From positions 62,001 through 126,000 of the forward strand of contig NZ_LMMV01000002.1 of the NCBI RefSeq assembly GCF_001422405.1: a DNA stretch of 64,000 nt. Reading direction: 5' to 3'. This document shows, one piece after another, positions 38,941 to 50,601 of the stretch (position 1 is the first letter of the stretch; each line of letters starts with the position of its first letter). This DNA comes from Pseudorhodoferax sp. Leaf267 (lineage in GTDB: Bacteria > Pseudomonadota > Gammaproteobacteria > Burkholderiales > Burkholderiaceae_C). The translations under genes and the position numbers were made by a program. The notes under the pieces were generated by a model. That model was given only the letters and a program-made list of their open reading frames with translations. It was not told where the DNA came from and did not search any database.

Positions 38941-39810
38941 ATGCCGGCCATGCTGCCGCCCCCCGCGCTCGACGATTGCCTGGCCCGCCTTGCACGCGAA
39001 GAGGGTGTGCTGGTCAGCGTTGCGGCGACCCAGGGCTCGGCGCCGCGCGAGGCCGGCACCTGGATGGCGGTGTGGCGCGCGGCGCTGACCGGCACCATCG
39101 GCGGCGGCCAGCTCGAATACCAGGCCATCGCCGCGGCGCGCGCGCTGCTCGACGGTGCGGGCGATGCGCCGACACAAGACGCCGCGCTGCGCTACCCCCT
39201 GGGGCCGAGCCTGGGCCAGTGCTGCGGCGGCGTGGTCTTCCTGCGCTACCGGCGCATCACGGCGGCCGACGCGCCGTCGCTGCGGCGCGAGCTGACGGCG
39301 TCCCTGGCACCGGTCGCGCTGTTCGGCGGCGGCCATGTGGGCGCGGCCATCGTGCGGCTGCTGGCCGGGCTGCCCTATGCCGTGCGCTGGATCGACAGCC
39401 GCGACGGTGTGTTCCCCGACGCCGTGCCGGCCCAGGTCGAGACCGAGTCCAGCGAGCCGGTGCAGGCGGCCGTGGCCGCGCTGCCGGCGCATGCACGCGT
39501 GCTCATCATGAGCTTCAGCCACGCCGAGGACCTGGACATCGTGATCGCCTGCCTGCAGCGCCTGCGCACCCGCGGCGACCTGCCCTACGTGGGCCTGATC
39601 GGCAGCCAGACGAAGTGGGCGACCTTCCGCCACCGGCTGCAGGCGCGCGGCTTCACCGAGGTGGAGCTCGCGCGCATCACGTGCCCGATCGGCGTGCCCG
39701 GCATCACGGGCAAGGAGCCCGAGGTGATCGCCGTGGCCGTGGCGGCGCAGCTGCTGCAGGTGGCGCCGCCGAACGCGGCCTTCACGGCAGCCGGTACGCC
39801 AGCACCTTGA
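38941..39810 (+). CDS. xdhC: Xanthine dehydrogenase maturation factor XdhC
   Basis: 289 residues (280 if the ATG at 38950 is used). XdhC binds molybdenum cofactor, helps add its terminal sulfur and delivers it to XdhB. Seen: VSVAATQGSAPREAGTWM at the N-terminus, GTIGGGQLEYQAI, GPSLGQCCGGVV with the Cys pair, and the Rossmann-like LFGGGHVGAAIVRLL. The family's usual C-terminal GSQTKWATFRHRL and CPIGVPGITGKEPEVIA are present. It lies about 1.1 kb before xdhA with an opposite-strand gene between, so it is probably transcribed separately. Its 3' end overlaps the methyltransferase gene by 29 bp. Confidence 0.95.
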   Translation: MPAMLPPPALDDCLARLAREEGVLVSVAATQGSAPREAGTWMAVWRAALTGTIGGGQLEYQAIAAARALLDGAGDAPTQDAALRYPLGPSLGQCCGGVVFLRYRRITAADAPSLRRELTASLAPVALFGGGHVGAAIVRLLAGLPYAVRWIDSRDGVFPDAVPAQVETESSEPVQAAVAALPAHARVLIMSFSHAEDLDIVIACLQRLRTRGDLPYVGLIGSQTKWATFRHRLQARGFTEVELARITCPIGVPGITGKEPEVIAVAVAAQLLQVAPPNAAFTAAGTPAP

Positions 39811-40717
39811 GGCTGCGCTGTTCGTCGGCATCGGCGAACACGGGCGGGTTGGCCACGCGTTCGACGAACTCCAATGCGGGCGCGTGCTCAGCCACCAGCG
39901 CTGTCAGGAAGTTCAGGCCCAGCTCGGGCGCGTTCAGGCACAGCAACGCATGGCCGCCGTGCATCAGCAGCTCGGGCAGGCGGCGCACCACGCGCGCGTA
40001 GTCCTTGGTGGCGACGAAGCTGCCCTTCTGGTAGCTGGGCGGGTCCACCACGATCAGGTCGTAGGCGCCGCCGCGCGCGATCTTGCCCCAGCTGCTGAAC
40101 ACGTCGTGCGCTGCGAAGCTGGCGCCGGCCGCCACGCCGTTGAGCTGGTGGTTCTGCTGGCCGATGGCGATGGCGCCGCGGCTCATGTCCATGTTGAGCA
40201 CCTGGCCGGCGCCGGCCAGCCGCGCCACGACCGAGAACGCGCAGGTGTAGGCGAACAGGTTCAGCACGCGCATGCGCGCGGGCTCAGGGTGGGCGGCGAC
40301 GGTGCGGCGCACCCAGTCGCGGCCGGCCGCCATGTCGGGGAACAGGCCGTGGTTCTGCCCACGCAGCACATGCACCAGGTAGCGCGCGCCGTGTTCGGTC
40401 ACGACATGGGGCTGCGGCACGGCGCCGGCCATGAGCCGCGTGTCGGCCTGGCCGCCGGGCTGGCGGGTCTGCAGCACCCAGTTCAAGGGCTGGCCGGGCG
40501 CGACCTGCTGCCAGCGCTGGTGCAGGGCGTCGCCGATGGCGGCCTCGCGGTCGCCGTCCAGCGGGGCGAAGCTGGTCAGCAGCAGCACGGGGGGGAACGC
40601 GTCCAGCACCAGATGTTCGCAGCCCGGGTGCAGGCCGCCACGGCCGTGGAAGATGCGCTGGGCATCGGTGGGCGGGTCCATCCGGGCGATGGCGTCGAGC
40701 AGGGCTTGCATGGGCAT
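39782..40717 (-). CDS. Class I SAM-dependent methyltransferase, RlmI/RlmK-like
   Basis: 311 residues. The C-terminal half is a SAM-binding domain related to the 23S rRNA m5C/m2G methyltransferases RlmI and RlmKL: LNLFAYTCAFSVVARLAGA (SAM loop), NMDMSRGAIAIGQQNHQLNG, and the catalytic-type motif IVVDPPSYQKGSF. It lacks the N-terminal PUA domain of RlmI and carries its own 130-residue N-terminal part, so the RNA target is uncertain. ATG 40717 or 40711 is possible. It sits head-to-tail across the xdh cluster on the opposite strand and is probably unrelated to purine use. Confidence 0.85.
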   Translation of the reverse strand: MPMQALLDAIARMDPPTDAQRIFHGRGGLHPGCEHLVLDAFPPVLLLTSFAPLDGDREAAIGDALHQRWQQVAPGQPLNWVLQTRQPGGQADTRLMAGAVPQPHVVTEHGARYLVHVLRGQNHGLFPDMAAGRDWVRRTVAAHPEPARMRVLNLFAYTCAFSVVARLAGAGQVLNMDMSRGAIAIGQQNHQLNGVAAGASFAAHDVFSSWGKIARGGAYDLIVVDPPSYQKGSFVATKDYARVVRRLPELLMHGGHALLCLNAPELGLNFLTALVAEHAPALEFVERVANPPVFADADEQRSLKVLAYRLP

Positions 40718-40777
40718 GGGTGTGGCGCGGGGCGCCGATTGTGGCCGCTGGCTTGGCACAGGCATTGCATCGCTGGC

Positions 40778-40796
40778 CCCAGGGTTAACCCGGGGC
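40778..40796. promoter_or_regulatory. GGGTTAACCC palindrome upstream of xdhA
   Basis: A perfect 10-bp palindrome (40783-40792) extended by CCC/GGG arms sits 113 bp before the xdhA start in the divergent region with the methyltransferase gene. Possible operator for the LysR or another regulator, or a structure in the leader. No promoter boxes were resolved. Confidence 0.3.
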
Positions 40797-40908
40797 ATGC
40801 ATAACGCAGCACGCATAGGCACTATGGTGGTCCTGGTATGGCGCGATGCGCTCAAACCGGGACCATCCGACACCGGGCAACGATGGCACCGAAATCTTCC
40901 CCACGAGC

Positions 40909-42488
<1,580 letters not shown>

Positions 42489-42492
<4 letters not shown>

Positions 42493-44930
42493 ACAAGTCC
42501 CTGGACCCCGCGCTGCTGCAGGCCGCGCAATCCTTCGCCGACTACCAGCACAACGTGGCCGCGCGCATCGACGCGCAGGCCGAGGCGCGTGCGCACGAGG
42601 ACGGTGCACGCGTGGGCATCAGCCGCCCGCACGAGTCTGCCCACCTGCACGTGGCCGGCGAGGCGCCCTACATCGACGACCTGCCCGAGCTGGCCGGCAC
42701 GCTGCACTGCGCGCTGGGCCTGTCGCCCGTCGCGCATGGCCGGCTCACGGCGCTGTCGCTGGAGGCGATCCGCGCCATGCCCGGCGTGGTGGACGTGCTG
42801 AGCGCGGCCGACATCCCGGGCACGAACGACTGCGGCTCCATCATCCATGACGACCCCATCCTGTGCGACGGCGAAGTGCGCTACCTGGGCCAGCCGATCT
42901 TCGCCGTGGTCGCCCGCACACGCGACGAAGCGCGCCGCGCCGCCGCGCGCGCCAAGCAGGCCGTGACCATCGAGGAAGCGCCGCCCGTGCTGACGCCGCG
43001 CGACGCCCATGCGTGCGGCCAGTACGTGCTGCCGCCCTCGCACCTGTCGCGCAGCGCCAGCGCCGGCGTGCACGGCGCGCCGGCCAATGCCGCCGTGCGC
43101 GCCGCCATCGCTGCCGCGCCGTACAAGCTCAAGAGCAGCTTCGACGTCGGCGGGCAGGAGCAGTTCTACCTGGAAGGCCAGATCAGCTACGCCATCCCCA
43201 AAGAGGGCGGCGCCATGCACGTCTACTGCTCCACCCAGCACCCGAGCGAGATGCAGCACCTGGTGGCCCACGCGCTGCACCTGCATGCGAACGAGGTGCA
43301 CGTGGAGTGCCGGCGCATGGGCGGCGGATTCGGCGGCAAGGAATCGCAGTCCGGCCTGTTCGCCTGCGTGGCCGCAGTGGCCGCGCGCAAGCTGCGCCGC
43401 CCGGTCAAGCTGCGGCTGGACCGCGACGACGACTTCATGGTCACGGGCCGGCGCCATTGCTTCTGGTACGAGTACGAGGTCGGCTTCGACGACGAGGGCC
43501 GCGTGCTCGGCGCCGAGATCACCATGGTCTCGCGCGCCGGCCACTCGGCCGACCTGTCGGGCCCGGTCATGACGCGCGCGCTGTGCCACTTCGACAATGC
43601 CTACTGGCTGCCCGAGGTCGCCATGCACGGCTACTCGGGCAAGACCAACACGCAGAGCAACACGGCCTTTCGCGGCTTCGGCGGCCCGCAGGGCGCGATC
43701 GCGATCGAGAACATCATGGACAGCGTGGCGCGCCAGCTGGGCCGCGACCCGCTGGACGTGCGGCGCAACAACTTCTACGGCCAGGGCGAGCGCAACATCA
43801 CGCCCTACGGCCAGACGGTCAGCGACAACATCGTGCACGAGCTCGTCGCGCAGCTGGAGGCCAGCAGCGACTACCGCGCGCGGCGCGAGGCCGTGGCCGC
43901 GTTCAACGCCACGAGCCCCGTGCTCAAACGCGGAATCGCGCTGGCGCCGCTCAAGTTCGGCATCAGCTTCAACGTCAAGCACTTCAACCAGGCCGGCGCG
44001 TTGGTGCATGTCTACAACGATGGCTCCATCCTCGTGAACCACGGCGGCACCGAGATGGGGCAGGGCCTGAACACCAAGGTGGCGCAGGTTGTCGCGCACG
44101 AGCTGGGCGTGCATTTCGACAGCGTGCGCGTGACGGCGACGGACACGACCAAGGTGGCCAACACCTCGGCCACGGCCGCGTCCACCGGCGCCGACCTGAA
44201 CGGCAAGGCCGCACAGGATGCCGCGCGCCAGATCCGCGAGCGGCTGGCCGCATGCGCCGCCGCGCGCCATGGCGGCAAGCCCGAAGACGTGCGCTTCGCC
44301 AACGGCAAGGTGTTCGTGAACGGCCGTGAGCTGGGCTTCGACACCCTCGTCGGCGAGGCGTACCTGGACCGCGTGCAGCTGTGGTCCGACGGCTTCTACG
44401 CCACCCCGGGCCTGAGCTGGGACAAGGACACGCTGCAGGGCCGGCCGTTTTTCTACTACGCCTATGGCGCGGCGGTGAGCGAGGTGGTGGTCGACACGCT
44501 GACCGGCGAGTTCAAGCTGCTGCGCGCCGACATCCTGCATGATGCGGGCAAGTCGCTGAATCCGGCCGTGGACATCGGCCAAGTGGAGGGCGCGTTCATC
44601 CAGGGCATGGGCTGGCTCACGACCGAGGAACTGGTGTGGCACCCGCAGAGCGGCAAGCTGACCACGCACGCGCCCAGCACCTACAAGATCCCGACGGCCA
44701 ACGACTGCCCCCCGGTGCTGAACGTGCGGCTGTTCGAGGGCCCGAACTTCGAGGACTCGATCCACCGCAGCAAGGCCGTGGGCGAGCCGCCACTGCTGCT
44801 GCCGTTCTCCGTGTTCTTCGCGATCCGCGACGCCGTGTCGGCCGCTGGCGGGCACCGCGTCGACCCGCCGCTGCAGGCGCCGGCGACCTGCGAGTCCATC
44901 CTGCGCGCGATCACGGCCGTGCAGGCCTGA
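42489..44930 (+). CDS. xdhB: Xanthine dehydrogenase large, molybdenum-binding subunit
   Basis: 813 residues. XdhB oxidises hypoxanthine and xanthine to urate at a molybdopterin centre. Motifs: RMGGGFGGKESQSGLFA, RGFGGPQGAIAIENIMD, GTEMGQGLNTKVAQV, and KAVGEPPLLLPFS with the catalytic Glu near the C-terminus. Full length for the family. It begins in the xdhA stop (ATGA) and its own stop is shared with an ATG at 44930, so the following regulator may be read by coupling. Confidence 0.96.
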
Positions 44931-45010
44931 TGCCTGCGCCCATGTCTTCCGTGGTATCACTGGCCGCGCCGGCGCTGTCGCGCCGCGAAAGCCAGCAGAG
45001 GGCCCCGACC

Positions 45011-45979
45011 ATGAGAGACCAGGCGCTGTTCGACAAGATCGATCTCCACCTCATCCGCGTGCTGCACACCGTGCTGACCGACCGCAGCGTCTCACGCGCC
45101 GCCATCCGCCTGGGCATGTACCAGCCTGCGGTTTCCAGCGCGCTCAAGCGCTTGCGCGAGCTGGCGGGCGACCCATTGCTGGTGCGCTCCGGCGGGCAGA
45201 TGGTGCCGACGGAGGCCGGCCTGCGCATGGTGGAGCCGGCGGCCAGCATCCTGCGCGCGGCCGAGATGCTGTTCAGCGACGCGCGCAGCTTCGAGCCGCA
45301 GACGGCCGTCCACACCTTCCGCATCGCGGCCAGCGACTACCTGGACCCGGTGTTCCTGCCGCGCCTGGTGGCCCAGGTGAAGAGCCAGGCGCCGCTCACG
45401 CACATCGAGATCCATGCACTGTCGTCGGATGCCGACTACCACGCGCACCTGGCGCAGGGCCAGGTCGACCTGGTGGTGGGCAACTGGCTGCAGCCGCCCG
45501 GCGAGCTGCACATGGCGCGGCTGTTCGACGACGAGGTGGTCTCGCTGGTGAACCGCGACCACCCGGCCGTGCGACGCGGCTGGGACCTGGACGGCTGGCT
45601 GGCCGCCGAGCACATCGCCCCCACGCCCACGCACCCGGGCGCGCGCGGCATCATCGACCAGCTGCTGGACGGCATGGGCCAGCAGCGCAACATCACGGCG
45701 CGCTGTGCGCACTTCGGCCAGATCCCCGACATCGTGGCCGCCAGCCTGCTCGTGCTGACCACCGGCCGCCAGTACTGCAAACGCGTGGCCCAGCGCCTGC
45801 CCCTGGCCATCCTGCCGTGCCCGGCCGATCTGCCGCGGCTCATGTACTACCAGCTCTGGCACGAGCGCACGCATGCCTCCAGCGCCGCGCGCTGGCTGCG
45901 CGCGCTCACCAAAGACGTCGCGGCCTCGCTGCGCACACCACAGAACAACACAACGTCAACGATGGAGACAGACCCATGA
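45011..45979 (+). CDS. LysR-family regulator embedded in the xanthine operon
   Basis: 322 residues from ATG 45011; an alternative ATG at 44930, overlapping the xdhB stop, would add 27 residues without domain content. N-terminal winged helix: HLIRVLHTVLTDRSVSRAAIRLGMYQPAVSSALKRL region (about residues 12-50), then a periplasmic-binding-like effector domain. The domain order is that of LysR regulators acting on aromatic or heterocyclic pathways. It lies inside the operon, between xdhB and the permease, and overlaps the latter by ATGA. Its amount therefore rises with operon transcription, suggesting positive feedback or autorepression. Effector probably a purine or urate (inference). Confidence 0.9.
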   Translation: MRDQALFDKIDLHLIRVLHTVLTDRSVSRAAIRLGMYQPAVSSALKRLRELAGDPLLVRSGGQMVPTEAGLRMVEPAASILRAAEMLFSDARSFEPQTAVHTFRIAASDYLDPVFLPRLVAQVKSQAPLTHIEIHALSSDADYHAHLAQGQVDLVVGNWLQPPGELHMARLFDDEVVSLVNRDHPAVRRGWDLDGWLAAEHIAPTPTHPGARGIIDQLLDGMGQQRNITARCAHFGQIPDIVAASLLVLTTGRQYCKRVAQRLPLAILPCPADLPRLMYYQLWHERTHASSAARWLRALTKDVAASLRTPQNNTTSTMETDP

Positions 45980-47277
45980 ACTGGACAGAACGCGTGTTCA
46001 AGCTGCAGGAACACGAAACCACGGTGCGCACCGAGCTGGTGGCCGGGCTCACCACCTTCCTCACGATGGCCTACATCATCTTCGTGAACCCCTCGATCCT
46101 GGGCGATGCGGGCATGCCCAAGGACGCCGTGTTCGTCGCCACCTGCCTGATCGCGGCGCTGGGCACGACCATCATGGGCCTGTACGCCAACTACCCGATC
46201 GCGCTGGCGCCCGGCATGGGGCTCAATGCGTATTTCTCGTACGTGGTCGTGCTGCAGATGGGCTTCACCTGGCAGGCCGCGCTCGGCGCCGTGTTCGTGT
46301 CGGGCTGCCTGTTCCTGCTGGTCACGCTGTTCGGCCTGCGCGGGCTCATCATCCGCGGGATCCCGCTGTCGCTGCGCTACGCGATCACGGTCGGGATCGG
46401 GCTGTTCCTGGCACTGATCGCGCTCAAGAGCGCCGGCATCGTGGCGGGCTCCAAGGCTACCTTCGTGACGCTGGGCGACCTGCACCAGCCGCCCGTGGTA
46501 TTGGCCGTGCTCGGCTTCGTGCTGATCGCGGTGCTGGACAAGCTCAAGGTCCCGGGTGCGATCCTGATCGGCATCGTGAGCGTGACCATCGGCTCGTTCT
46601 TCTTTGCAGGCAACGAGTTCCGCGGCATCTTCTCGGCGCCGCCCTCGATCGCGCCCACCTTCCTGCAGCTGGACATCAAGGCGGCGCTCACGGGCGGCAT
46701 CCTGAACGTGGTGCTGGTGTTCTTCCTGGTCGAGCTGTTCGATGCCACTGGCACGCTGATGGGCGTGGCAAAGCGCGCGGGGCTCCTGGTGCCGGGCAAG
46801 ATGGACCGGCTCAACAAATCGCTGCTGGCCGACAGCGGCGCCATCTTCGCCGGTGCGCTGCTGGGCACGTCCAGTACCACGGCCTACGTGGAGAGCGCGG
46901 CGGGCGTGCAGGCCGGCGGCCGCACGGGCCTCACGGCCGTCACCGTGGCCGTGCTGTTCCTGGCCTGCCTCTTCATCGCGCCGCTGGCCGGCGTGGTGCC
47001 GGCCTATGCCACGGCGCCTGCGCTGTTCTTCGTCGCCTGCCTGATGCTGCGCGAGCTGACGGAACTTGACTGGGACGACACGACCGAAGTCATTCCCGCC
47101 GCCGTCACCGCGCTGACCATGCCGTTCACCTACTCGATCGCCAACGGCCTGGCCTTCGGCTTCATCACCTACGCCGTGCTCAAGCTGTTCACGGGCAAGG
47201 CCAAGGAAGTGCACTGGATGGTCTGGGTGATCGGCGCCGTGTTTCTGTTCAAGTTCATCTACATCGGAGGCCATTGA
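45976..47277 (+). CDS. NCS2/AzgA-type purine permease
   Basis: 433 residues, about 12-14 membrane helices. AzgA-like signatures: VRTELVAGLTTFLTMAYIIF near the N-terminus, IALAPGMGLNAYFSY, and GTSSTTAYVESAAGVQAGGRTGL before a late ELTELDWDDTTEVIPA. AzgA/PbuG proteins take up adenine, guanine or hypoxanthine by proton symport. The guanine deaminase gene follows at once, so guanine/hypoxanthine uptake is most likely. ATG 45976 overlaps the LysR stop. Confidence 0.94.
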   Translation: MNWTERVFKLQEHETTVRTELVAGLTTFLTMAYIIFVNPSILGDAGMPKDAVFVATCLIAALGTTIMGLYANYPIALAPGMGLNAYFSYVVVLQMGFTWQAALGAVFVSGCLFLLVTLFGLRGLIIRGIPLSLRYAITVGIGLFLALIALKSAGIVAGSKATFVTLGDLHQPPVVLAVLGFVLIAVLDKLKVPGAILIGIVSVTIGSFFFAGNEFRGIFSAPPSIAPTFLQLDIKAALTGGILNVVLVFFLVELFDATGTLMGVAKRAGLLVPGKMDRLNKSLLADSGAIFAGALLGTSSTTAYVESAAGVQAGGRTGLTAVTVAVLFLACLFIAPLAGVVPAYATAPALFFVACLMLRELTELDWDDTTEVIPAAVTALTMPFTYSIANGLAFGFITYAVLKLFTGKAKEVHWMVWVIGAVFLFKFIYIGGH

Positions 47278-47281
47278 GCCC

Positions 47282-48568
47282 ATGCAAGCCTACCGCGCGC
47301 GCCTGTTGCGTTTCTCTCCAGACGGCCAGCCCCTGTTCGACGAAGACGGCCTGCTGGTCGTCGCCCCCGACGCCGCGGGTGTGCACAAGGTGGTCGACGC
47401 GGGCCCGTACCGTGAGGTGGCGCCGCGCCATGCGCAGGTGCCCGTCCGCGACTTCCCGGGCCGCATCATCGCGCCGGGCTTCATCGACATGCACATCCAT
47501 TTTCCGCAGACCGACATCATCGGCGCGCCAGCGGAAGGCCTGCTGCCCTGGCTGGAGAACTACACCTTCCCGGCCGAGACGCGCTTCTCCGAGGCGGCCC
47601 ACGCGGCCGAGGTCGCGACCTTTTTCTTCGACGAGCTGCAGCGCAACGGCGTCACGACCGCGCTGACGTTCTGCACCTCGCACCCGGGCTCGGTCGAGGC
47701 CTTCTTCACCGAAGCGCAGCGCCGCGGCCTGCGCATGATGGGCGGCAAGGTGCTGCAGGACCGGCATTCGCCGGACGGCGTGCGCGACGAGACCGAGCAG
47801 AGCCTCATCGACACCGAGGCGCTCATCCGCAAGTGGCACAACCAGGGCCGCCTGGGCTATGCGATCACGCCGCGCTTCGCGCCGACGAGCACCGACGCGC
47901 AGTTGCGCGGCGCCGGCGAGCTGGCCGCCAAATACCCGGACACCTGGATCCACTCGCATGTGGCCGAGAACAAGGACGAGGTGCGCTGGGCGCGCGAACT
48001 GTTCCCGCATGCGCGCTCGTACCTGGAGGTCTACACGGGCTTCGGCCTGATGCGCGAGCGCGCGGTCTACGCGCACTGCATCCATTTCGACGATGCCGAC
48101 CGGCAGCTCATGCACGACACGAAGACGGCCGCGGCCGTGAGCCCGACCAGCAACCTGTTCCTGGGCAGCGGCTTCTTCGACTTCGAAGGCGCGCGGCGGC
48201 TCGACATGCGCCACGGCTTCGCGAGCGACGTGGGCGGCGGCACCAGCTTCAGCCCCTTCCACACCATGCTGGCGGCCTATTACGTGGGCCGCGAGGGACA
48301 GACCAAGCCGGGGCTGAGCCTGGCGCCCTCGCAACTGTGGTGGCGACACACGGGCGGGGCTGCGCAGGCTCTGGGGCTGCAGGGCGTGATCGGCACGCTG
48401 CAGGCGGGCACAGAGGCCGATTTCGTGGTGCTGAACCCCGGCGCCACGCCGCTGCTGGCGCGCAAGACGGCGCTTGCGGACGGGCTCGAAGAGTTGCTGT
48501 TCGCGCTGATCGTGCTGGGCGACGACCGGCTCATCGAGCGCACCGTCGTCGCGCAGCCGCAGGCATAA
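47282..48568 (+). CDS. guaD: Guanine deaminase (amidohydrolase type)
   Basis: 428 residues. It converts guanine to xanthine and ammonia. Zinc motif GFIDMHIHFPQTDII near residue 70, FCTSHPGSVEAFF, HSHVAENKDEV around 220 and ASDVGGGTSFSPF with the late Asp. The length and motifs match bacterial GuaD of the cyclic amidohydrolase group. It follows azgA by four bases. The product xanthine is the substrate of XdhAB from the same operon, so the operon is self-contained from guanine to urate. Confidence 0.95.
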   Translation: MQAYRARLLRFSPDGQPLFDEDGLLVVAPDAAGVHKVVDAGPYREVAPRHAQVPVRDFPGRIIAPGFIDMHIHFPQTDIIGAPAEGLLPWLENYTFPAETRFSEAAHAAEVATFFFDELQRNGVTTALTFCTSHPGSVEAFFTEAQRRGLRMMGGKVLQDRHSPDGVRDETEQSLIDTEALIRKWHNQGRLGYAITPRFAPTSTDAQLRGAGELAAKYPDTWIHSHVAENKDEVRWARELFPHARSYLEVYTGFGLMRERAVYAHCIHFDDADRQLMHDTKTAAAVSPTSNLFLGSGFFDFEGARRLDMRHGFASDVGGGTSFSPFHTMLAAYYVGREGQTKPGLSLAPSQLWWRHTGGAAQALGLQGVIGTLQAGTEADFVVLNPGATPLLARKTALADGLEELLFALIVLGDDRLIERTVVAQPQA

Positions 48569-48595
48569 AAAAGCCGCCCGGTCGGGCGGCTCTTC
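48566..48595. terminator. Bidirectional terminator between guaD and ggt
   Basis: AGCCGCCCG and CGGGCGGCT (48572-48580, 48583-48591) form a strong stem. The A6 run at 48566-48571 becomes T6 after the hairpin on the minus strand, ideal for the ggt transcript. For guaD the hairpin is followed only by CTTC, weaker but likely still functional. Confidence 0.85.
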
Positions 48596-48613
48596 AAAGG
48601 ATTCGCAGGCCGA

Positions 48614-50442
48614 TCAGTAGCCGAGCGTCTTGCCGTCCGGATTGCGCGGGTCCGAGTAGCCGTACAGGCTGCCGTCGCGCACCTGGATGGTCTGCGTGCG
48701 GCCCATCGACGCCTTGACGGCGACGTTGTGGCCGCGTTGCTTGAGCAGCGCGACGGTGTCGGGCGACAAGCCCTTTTCCACGCGCAGCTCGTCCGGCGTC
48801 CACTGGTGGTGCACCCGTGGCACGGACGCGGCCTCGGCCGGGTTCATGCCGAAGTCGATGGTGTTGACGACGGTCTGCAGCACGGTCGTGATGATGCGCG
48901 CGCCGCCGGGGCTGCCGGTCACGAGCACGGGCTTGCCGTCCTTGAGCACCATGGTGGGTGTCATCGACGACAGCGGGCGCTTCTTGGCGGCCACGGCGTT
49001 GGCGTCACCGCCGACCAGGCCGTAGGCGTTTGCCACGCCGGGCTTGGCCGAGAAGTCGTCCATTTCGTTGTTGAGCAGGATGCCCGTGCCCTTGGCGACG
49101 ATGCCGCTGCCGAAGTTGGTGTTCAGCGTGTAGGTCACGGCGACGGCGTTGCCGGCCTTGTCGACCACCGAGTAGTGCGTGGTCTGGTCGCTCTCATAGG
49201 GCTGCGGCTGGCCGGGCTTGATGCTGGCACCGCTGCGGGCCTTGGCCGGGTCGATGGTCTGCGCGAGTTGCGCGGCGTACTTCTTCGACGTCAGGCCCTT
49301 GAGCGGGACCTTCACGAAGTCGGGTCGCCCAGGTATTCGGAGCGGTCGGCGTAGGCGAGCTTGCTGCTCTCGGCCAGGTAATGCAGGTACTGCGCGCTGT
49401 TGGAGCCCCATTGCGCGATCGGCAGCGGCTCCAGCATGTTCAGGATCTGGACCAAGTGCGGGCCGCCGGAGGAGGGGGGCGGCATGGTCACGATCTCGTA
49501 ACCGCGATAGGTACCGCGCGTGGGCGCACGTTCCACGACCTTGTAATCGCGCAGGTCCTGCAGTGTCACGGCGCCGGCGTGAGGCGCCGTCTCGGCCGCG
49601 ATCTTGCGCGCGATGTCGCCCTGGTAGAAGGCCTTGGCGCCCTGTTGGCCGATCAGGCGCAGGGACTGGGCCAAGTCGCGCTGCACGAGCCGGTCGCCGA
49701 CCTTCAGCGGCGCGCCGCCCTTCCAGAAGATGGCTTGCGTGGCAGGCCACTTGCCCATGTTCTTCTGTTCCTGCTCCAGGATCTTGGCCAGCGTCTCGCT
49801 GACCGGGAAGCCACGCTCGGCCAGTGCAGCGGCCGGGGCGATCACGCGCGCCAGCGGCATCGTGCCCCAGCTCTTGAGCGCATATTCCATGCCGGCCACC
49901 GTGCCGGGCACCCCGACCGCGTAGTGCGTGTAGAGCGACTTGCCGTCGACCACGTTGCCTTGGACGTCCAGGTACATGTCGCGCGTGGCCTTGCTCGGTG
50001 CGGTTTCGCGGAAGTCCAGCGCCACGCTCTTGCCGCTCTTGGCGTCGTGCACGACCATGAAGCCGCCGCCGCCCAGGTTGCCGGCATTCGGCAGGGCCAC
50101 GGCCAGTGCGAAGCCCACGGCCACCGCCGCGTCCACCGCGTTGCCGCCGGCCTTCAGGATGTTCAGGCCGATCTGCGTGGCCAGTTCCTGTTCCGTCGCG
50201 ACCATGCCGTTCTTGGCCACGACCGGATGGAACACATCCATGTCGAAGTCGTAGGCCGCGCTGGCTGCCTGTGCCGATGCCGTGGTCGTGGGGGGCGCGG
50301 ATACGGGGGCCACGACCGGCGCAGGGGCGGGAGCAGCGACCGGCGCGGGCTGGGCCGGCGCGCTCGGCGCGGTCTGGCAGGCTGTCAGGCCGGCCAGTGC
50401 GAGCGCAAGGCTGCTGGCCAGGAGGGTGTGGCGAATGTGCAT
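48614..50442 (-). pseudogene. ggt: Gamma-glutamyltransferase split by a frameshift
   Basis: Two frames together cover a complete enzyme. The 5' part (50442 to about 49325) has a lipoprotein-like signal (ALAGLTAC), a Pro/Ala linker, then the large-subunit core (GGNAVDAAVAVGFALAV, NLGGGGFMVVHDA). It runs into ADRSEYLGDPTS-stop, where homologues continue DPDFVKVPL. The 3' part (from about 49322) has the autocleavage nucleophile in QTTHYSVVD and the small subunit (TGILLNNEMDDFSAKPG, TGSPGGARIITT). Loss of one C in a CCC run (GGG at 49322-49324 on the plus strand) restores the frame if undone. As written the protein lacks the catalytic Thr. True mutation or homopolymer error; a GGAG ribosome site and its own terminator are intact. 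Confidence 0.85.
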
Positions 50443-50566
50443 GGAAGGCTTCTCCTCGTTGTGAACGGTTGCGCGAACGGGTGCGGTCCCGACGGCTTCA
50501 CGAGTGTAGAAGAGCACCATGCGTGCATACGGCCAAATGCCGATGCATAAATGTCTGCAATCCATG

Positions 50567-50590
50567 CAGGCGATGCGTGTGCATCGCCTG
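50567..50590 (-). terminator. Hairpin after the GntR gene
   Basis: CAGGCGATGC-GTGT-GCATCGCCTG is a perfect 10-bp stem with a 4-nt loop, 12 bp past the stop at 50602. No T-run follows on the minus strand, but the position fits a terminator. Confidence 0.55.
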
Positions 50591-50601
50591 CGGGCGGCGC
50601 C

